IMG/VR virus record: IMGVR_UViG_3300021197_001403
Span: 1-36,308 of that record
Length of the DNA stretch: 36,308 bases
DNA from: a virus
Strand: one strand, 5' to 3'
The position numbers and the translations under genes were made by a program. Under the pieces are notes generated by a model. The model had not been told where the DNA came from, searched no databases, and saw nothing but the letters and a program-made list of their open reading frames with translations. Shown here piece by piece: positions 32,922-36,308 of this stretch; within the stretch, counting starts at the first letter, position 1, and the number at the start of each line of letters is the position of its first letter.

Positions 32922-33908
32922 TTAAGAGTTTTTCGCAACTCCATGTGGTCCATTCGAATCATAAGAAGTATATTCTACCTCATCCATACGCTCTAGTATG
33001 TTGTCCATAGTAATTATACCGTAACCGCCAGCACCTGAATCCTCGTCGAATGTAACTGAGTTTGTTCCAATAAGCTGTGCAATGTTATCGTATGCACTAT
33101 CGAGTAGACCCATACTGATTGCTGCATCGTACTGACCCATCTGCTGGCCAATTGTATTGTTGTCTATTCTTATAATTCCAAGATCAGAATCAGTAGACAT
33201 AATACCGGTTGTATCTGCAACACTTGCCAATGTGAATGCTGCATCACCTTGTGTAGTTCGAACAATGTCTGCTGGAATAGCTGAATCTGTACCAGGGGTA
33301 AGATCCCCGACACTCACCACTTGCACTTGTGATCCGAGGAACATACCTGCAGGATGTACGAATAATTTGTAAACGTGTTCCCAGGCTGCTTGTGGTAATT
33401 CTGATTTAATTAGTACTGCAAAGACTTGGTAAAGTTCTGCATTGGTTATAAATTTCTGCGCCTCATATCCAATTTGGCTTTCGCCTACCATCATCCGATC
33501 TTTCTTTGTATATACAACATCAACGTCAATACCAAAGAACATATTGAAAAACTGCTGAATCGAATACTTTGTACCCTTTGATCTATAAAATGTATTTGAG
33601 ATCTTTGCAGCTGCACGTTTGTTTTTAAATCCACCAAAATACTCTTGGCCAAGTAATAGTTCGTCTTCAAGGAAATCAAGTAGAACATCTGGTGTCTGAC
33701 CAATGTCTCTTGCTACATACATATCCTGGAGCAGATGTGACGGGGATACATCTGAATCTGCCCACTGATAGTATTTTTCCATAAATGTAACAAGCTTTGG
33801 GTACTTTTCCCGATAATATTCTGGTAAAGATTTGTTGACAGTTCTTTGGTCAAGTAAACCAAGGTTTCTTCTACCAATATCAAATTCGGTTAAAGTACTA
33901 TGTGTCAT
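32922..33908 (-). CDS. Baseplate wedge protein in the gp7 position (328 aa)
   Basis: The protein sits where T4 gene 7 would be, right after gp6, with start and gp6 stop overlapping by one base. It has LPEYYREKYPKLVTFMEKYYQW (about residues 29-50) and AAAKISNTFYRSKGTKYSIQQFFNMFFGIDVDV (in pieces, about 100-132), then KLFVHPAGMFLGSQVQVV. The YRSKGT ... F(F)RMFFG pattern recurs in wedge proteins of marine T4-like phages. T4 gp7 is about 1032 residues, so if this is the functional equivalent it is greatly shortened; it might instead represent another wedge protein. It is certainly a conserved virion gene, but the gp7 label is tentative. Confidence 0.7.
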   Translation of the reverse strand: MTHSTLTEFDIGRRNLGLLDQRTVNKSLPEYYREKYPKLVTFMEKYYQWADSDVSPSHLLQDMYVARDIGQTPDVLLDFLEDELLLGQEYFGGFKNKRAAAKISNTFYRSKGTKYSIQQFFNMFFGIDVDVVYTKKDRMMVGESQIGYEAQKFITNAELYQVFAVLIKSELPQAAWEHVYKLFVHPAGMFLGSQVQVVSVGDLTPGTDSAIPADIVRTTQGDAAFTLASVADTTGIMSTDSDLGIIRIDNNTIGQQMGQYDAAISMGLLDSAYDNIAQLIGTNSVTFDEDSGAGGYGIITMDNILERMDEVEYTSYDSNGPHGVAKNS

Positions 33909-35734
33909 TAATTAGTTGCCGTTGTTATGACTGCTTTTACTGATGATTCACCAACATCTTGATTTAATATTTCTTCTCTGTTTGGTACTATCGCACTCTG
34001 ATTAGATGGAACAGCTTTTATTTTCAAGTAACTCACACCGCCAGTAATTGAGGTAGGTCTGAATCCTGATATATTTATAGTCCCGGCGGTAGCGTCAAAG
34101 TTACCAACGTTGTCTACAACAACTGATGCAGAGGTGTCTGAAAATACTTCTAATACGTTCGAGTCCAGCCTGTTTCGAATCCTACAGTTTTCACCGGCAA
34201 AGATAAATCCGGATGATGTAATAATATGATTCACATCGTCTGCTGCTGCGATAGCCTGTGGCATTCGTAATACAATAGCGTTAAGTGCCCCAGTTGTTGG
34301 AGTAAACCTTTGCTGCATCCGAACGTCCATTCTACTTGAAAGAATCGCTGGGCTGAGCTCGTCAATATCTGTCAATAGATTCGATCTACGGAATGCTTCG
34401 CTGAAATCACCGACACTAGAGGTAAAGTAGCTTTCAATTGCATTACTTACTGATGTTCTAGCAGCACTCGAGGAAAGTGTCGTAAGTCTTTGATTAAACT
34501 GGAAGAATGTATCAGTTTCAATAAAGGTTGTAACTGGATCTATAAATTCAATCTCAAAGGAAAGAATAGATAACTGATCTATTAGGTCTGAGATCTGTTG
34601 CTTCAGAGATGCAATTGTTGCTGCATCTACACCTGTATTAAATACAATGGAAGCGAAGGTTGTACCAAACTTGGCTTCGAGATTCTCTTCTCCGCCCCAA
34701 GTTTTTATATCTCGAATAAATGATCCAAAGTTTCTAAGGATCAATGTAGAATAATCCGCTGCTGTAACTGCTCTGTTCTGTGCAGCATATTGGAATGGTG
34801 CATTCTTTCGAATGGATTCCATTGGCTCTTTTAAACTACCACCAGCTGAAGATGATATGGTAGCAGTCGAAAATGAATAGGTTGCTCCGCCAAGTGAAAA
34901 GTCCGTTGATGAAGTAAACCCAGTTGCTTCGTTTGCCGCTGGGCCAGCACTTATTAGATATTCTATTTCGATCTTTGATCCTGCTTTTGGTGCTGTACCA
35001 AGAGTAATACCGTCACCAAAGCTTAATTCAAAGAAACCATTTGGTGTTTCTTTTAAAATATAATTTGTAGTTGCTGCTGAGATAACTGTTGCTTTTATTA
35101 AATCAGTGTAAGTTGCAAACGCTGTAGAGCTTGGTGTTTCATATACTCGAACAACTGCTGTTGATGTATCAAGCTTTGCTTCTGGAATAATATAAACTGA
35201 ATTCTCCGATGGAGCATCTGCAATAAATGTTTTTGTAGCAGTTACCCCTTCGTGGATCTTAATATTTGCTTGGTCATTTCCATCTGCAAAAGAAAATATA
35301 CCTGCACCATTATCGGTTCCAGTTATTCCTTCTCTTGTTGAAAATGTAAATGTAGTACCATCTACTGTTGAAGTAAAGGTCTTACCAGCTGCAATAGAGA
35401 TTGCTGATGGTCTTCCAGATACGCCCGTAAGATCCAAGGTTAAGTTAATAATTGCAGAGGATGGTATACGAGAGTATGGAATATATCCAATACCTTCTGC
35501 AAGAGATACAAGTGAACTTCGAAGTTGTGCGGTATTAATAAACGATTCATTCAAAGCAAAGTTTGCTGTAAGTCCATTGATGTGTGTATTGTATGCTAGC
35601 ACATCGAGTATGTTCGAAAGGCCAGAGGCTTCGAAGTTGTAATCTGCAAACTCTGCTTCGTCTTTTAGAAATACTTTTAAATTGTTTTTAATAGCATTAA
35701 AGTCAAGAGAGGTTGATCGAATTGTTGTTGCCAT
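33908..35734 (-). CDS. 6: Baseplate wedge protein gp6
   Basis: gp6 forms the ring that joins neighbouring baseplate wedges (a baseplate_J-type fold). It has 608 residues against 660 in T4. Supporting sequence: the N-terminal SLDFNAIKNNLKVFLKDEAEF, LDVLAYNTHINGLTANFALNE and INTAQLRSSLVSLAEGIGYIPYS region (residues 8-100), and the middle IRKNAPFQYAAQNRAVTAADY (about 309-330), which is the hallmark of J/gp6-like proteins. The C-terminal part is the wedge-dimer region. The first codon shares one base with the gp25 stop, so the two are coupled. Confidence 0.93.
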   Translation of the reverse strand: MATTIRSTSLDFNAIKNNLKVFLKDEAEFADYNFEASGLSNILDVLAYNTHINGLTANFALNESFINTAQLRSSLVSLAEGIGYIPYSRIPSSAIINLTLDLTGVSGRPSAISIAAGKTFTSTVDGTTFTFSTREGITGTDNGAGIFSFADGNDQANIKIHEGVTATKTFIADAPSENSVYIIPEAKLDTSTAVVRVYETPSSTAFATYTDLIKATVISAATTNYILKETPNGFFELSFGDGITLGTAPKAGSKIEIEYLISAGPAANEATGFTSSTDFSLGGATYSFSTATISSSAGGSLKEPMESIRKNAPFQYAAQNRAVTAADYSTLILRNFGSFIRDIKTWGGEENLEAKFGTTFASIVFNTGVDAATIASLKQQISDLIDQLSILSFEIEFIDPVTTFIETDTFFQFNQRLTTLSSSAARTSVSNAIESYFTSSVGDFSEAFRRSNLLTDIDELSPAILSSRMDVRMQQRFTPTTGALNAIVLRMPQAIAAADDVNHIITSSGFIFAGENCRIRNRLDSNVLEVFSDTSASVVVDNVGNFDATAGTINISGFRPTSITGGVSYLKIKAVPSNQSAIVPNREEILNQDVGESSVKAVITTATN

Positions 35735-36180
35735 TATCTTAGCCTCGCAATCTGTGTTGTTACCGTTACTTCTTCACCGGTGTTTACTACTTTGAATTTA
35801 ACCATTACATCAAGTAAGTTCCGATCAGGATCTGCATTTACGTTTACCTTCATAACCTCTGCTCTCGGCTCGTATGTTTCAATCGCTTGTATTACCCGCT
35901 CGTAAACTTCATATCCCGTACTTTCATCAGCAAGTTCAAAAAGGTAGTATCTTAAATTTCCTCCAAAGAAGGGTTGGAATGGCTTTTCGTAATAATTCGT
36001 CTGCAGCAGATTTGAAACTGCTTGTTTTACTGCAGCTGCATCTTTCTTTTTAAAAATCTCACCAGAAGGTCTATTTGCAAACGCAAGGTCAATATCGCTG
36101 TAAGCTTTAGTCCTTGTTGCAAATACAGTTGACGCTTCTAAATTTCCGTCGTCTACTGATAGTCTTCTTTGAATTGCCAT
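35734..36180 (-). CDS. 25: Baseplate wedge protein gp25
   Basis: Small wedge protein of the gpW/gp25 family that nucleates sheath assembly from the baseplate. It has 148 residues (132 in T4). FATRTKAYSDIDLAFANRPSG, AVKQAVSNLLQTNYYEKPF and QPFFGGNLRYYLFELAD (together residues 20-80) are the diagnostic gp25 sequence, ending with a C-terminal strand VTVTTQIARLR. A late promoter box lies 18 nt before the start, and AAGAGAA may serve as the ribosome site. The C-terminus is joined to gp6 by a one-base overlap. Confidence 0.95.
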   Translation of the reverse strand: MAIQRRLSVDDGNLEASTVFATRTKAYSDIDLAFANRPSGEIFKKKDAAAVKQAVSNLLQTNYYEKPFQPFFGGNLRYYLFELADESTGYEVYERVIQAIETYEPRAEVMKVNVNADPDRNLLDVMVKFKVVNTGEEVTVTTQIARLR

Positions 36181-36197
36181 TCGATTCTCTTTTCATG

Positions 36198-36205
36198 TAT
36201 TTATA
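36198..36205 (-). promoter_or_regulatory. T4-type late promoter before gp25
   Basis: The minus strand reads TATAAATA (preceded by AG) 18 nt upstream of the gp25 start, in the short gap after the partial upstream gene. It would drive gp25, gp6 and the gp7-position gene. Confidence 0.8.
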
Positions 36206-36222
36206 CTAATATTACCAGATCT

Positions 36223-36308
36223 TTAAATAAATTCTGGATATTCTTCTGGTTCTGCTTTTCCTTCTATAAATTCATTTGTCGCTTGCACTTTGTCATTGTT
36301 AGTAGTTT
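36223..36308 (-). CDS. 3' end of an unidentified gene upstream of gp25 (partial)
   Basis: An open frame enters from the window edge and stops at 36223-36225. The 27 visible residues end NEFIEGKAEPEEYPEFI, an acidic, flexible tail. In T4-like genomes the gene ahead of gp25 is often another baseplate gene such as gp53, but nothing here identifies it. The frame is complete to the edge and the tail is not shared with any gene in the window. Confidence 0.55.
   Translation of the reverse strand, partial: TTNNDKVQATNEFIEGKAEPEEYPEFI

Noticed and set aside
34072-34079. Minus-strand TATAAATA inside gp6
   Set aside because: It falls within coding sequence about 165 nt before the next start; a chance match in AT-rich DNA is more likely.

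Overview
The window is a block of virion genes from a T4-like tailed phage (a contractile-tail myovirus of the class Caudoviricetes). The core genes are recognisable by sequence and lie in T4 order on the minus strand: gp13-gp14-gp15-gp16-gp17-gp18-gp19-gp20-(gp67-like)-gp21-gp22-gp23. They are preceded by a baseplate-wedge group (gp25, gp6, a gp7-position protein, gp8). Repeated TATAAATA boxes, the T4-type late promoter, sit in the short gaps before several operons. The divergence from T4, the very large DUF4815-type structural protein, the phage-encoded oxygenase-like gene and the fibre repeats resemble marine T4-like phages (cyanophage or pelagiphage style). The host cannot be named from this sequence. 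No tRNA, integrase, insertion sequence or CRISPR array was seen, and no gap exceeds 300 bases.

Layout, in transcription order (high to low coordinates). (1) 36308-30428: tail end of an unknown gene, gp25, gp6, a gp7-position protein, a short-fibre-like protein and gp8, building the baseplate wedge. (2) 30416-23988: a 1717-residue structural protein, a 74-residue coiled-coil protein and a 349-residue repeat protein. (3) 23976-20050: two tandem paralogous proteins built largely of a four-residue repeat, the most unusual objects in the window. (4) 20034-17375: four overlapping genes, namely a basic coiled-coil protein, a glycosyltransferase, a 2OG-Fe(II)-oxygenase-like protein and a second glycosyltransferase. 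(5) 17320-12281: more adhesin or fibre-type proteins, including a 509-residue protein with about 20-residue repeats, a 785-residue fibre with eight copies of a 60-residue repeat, and small companions. (6) 12270-327: neck, tail completion, terminase, sheath, tube, portal, prohead core, protease, scaffold and major capsid genes. (7) Downstream of gp23 a two-hairpin bidirectional terminator separates the late block from a small plus-strand gene at 24-251.

How they work together. gp20, the gp67-like protein, gp21, gp22 and gp23 build and mature the prohead. gp16 and gp17 package DNA through gp20. gp13 and gp14 close the head, gp15 joins it to the tail, and gp18 and gp19 form the contractile tail. 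gp25, gp6 and gp8 belong to the baseplate wedge. The roughly 18-kb stretch between gp8 and gp13, where T4 keeps gp9 to gp12, holds repeat-rich fibre-like proteins and a putative sugar and hydroxyl modification cassette. The working hypothesis is that this cassette decorates the Tyr/Asn/Ser/Thr-rich four-residue-repeat fibres; it is inference from gene order and content.
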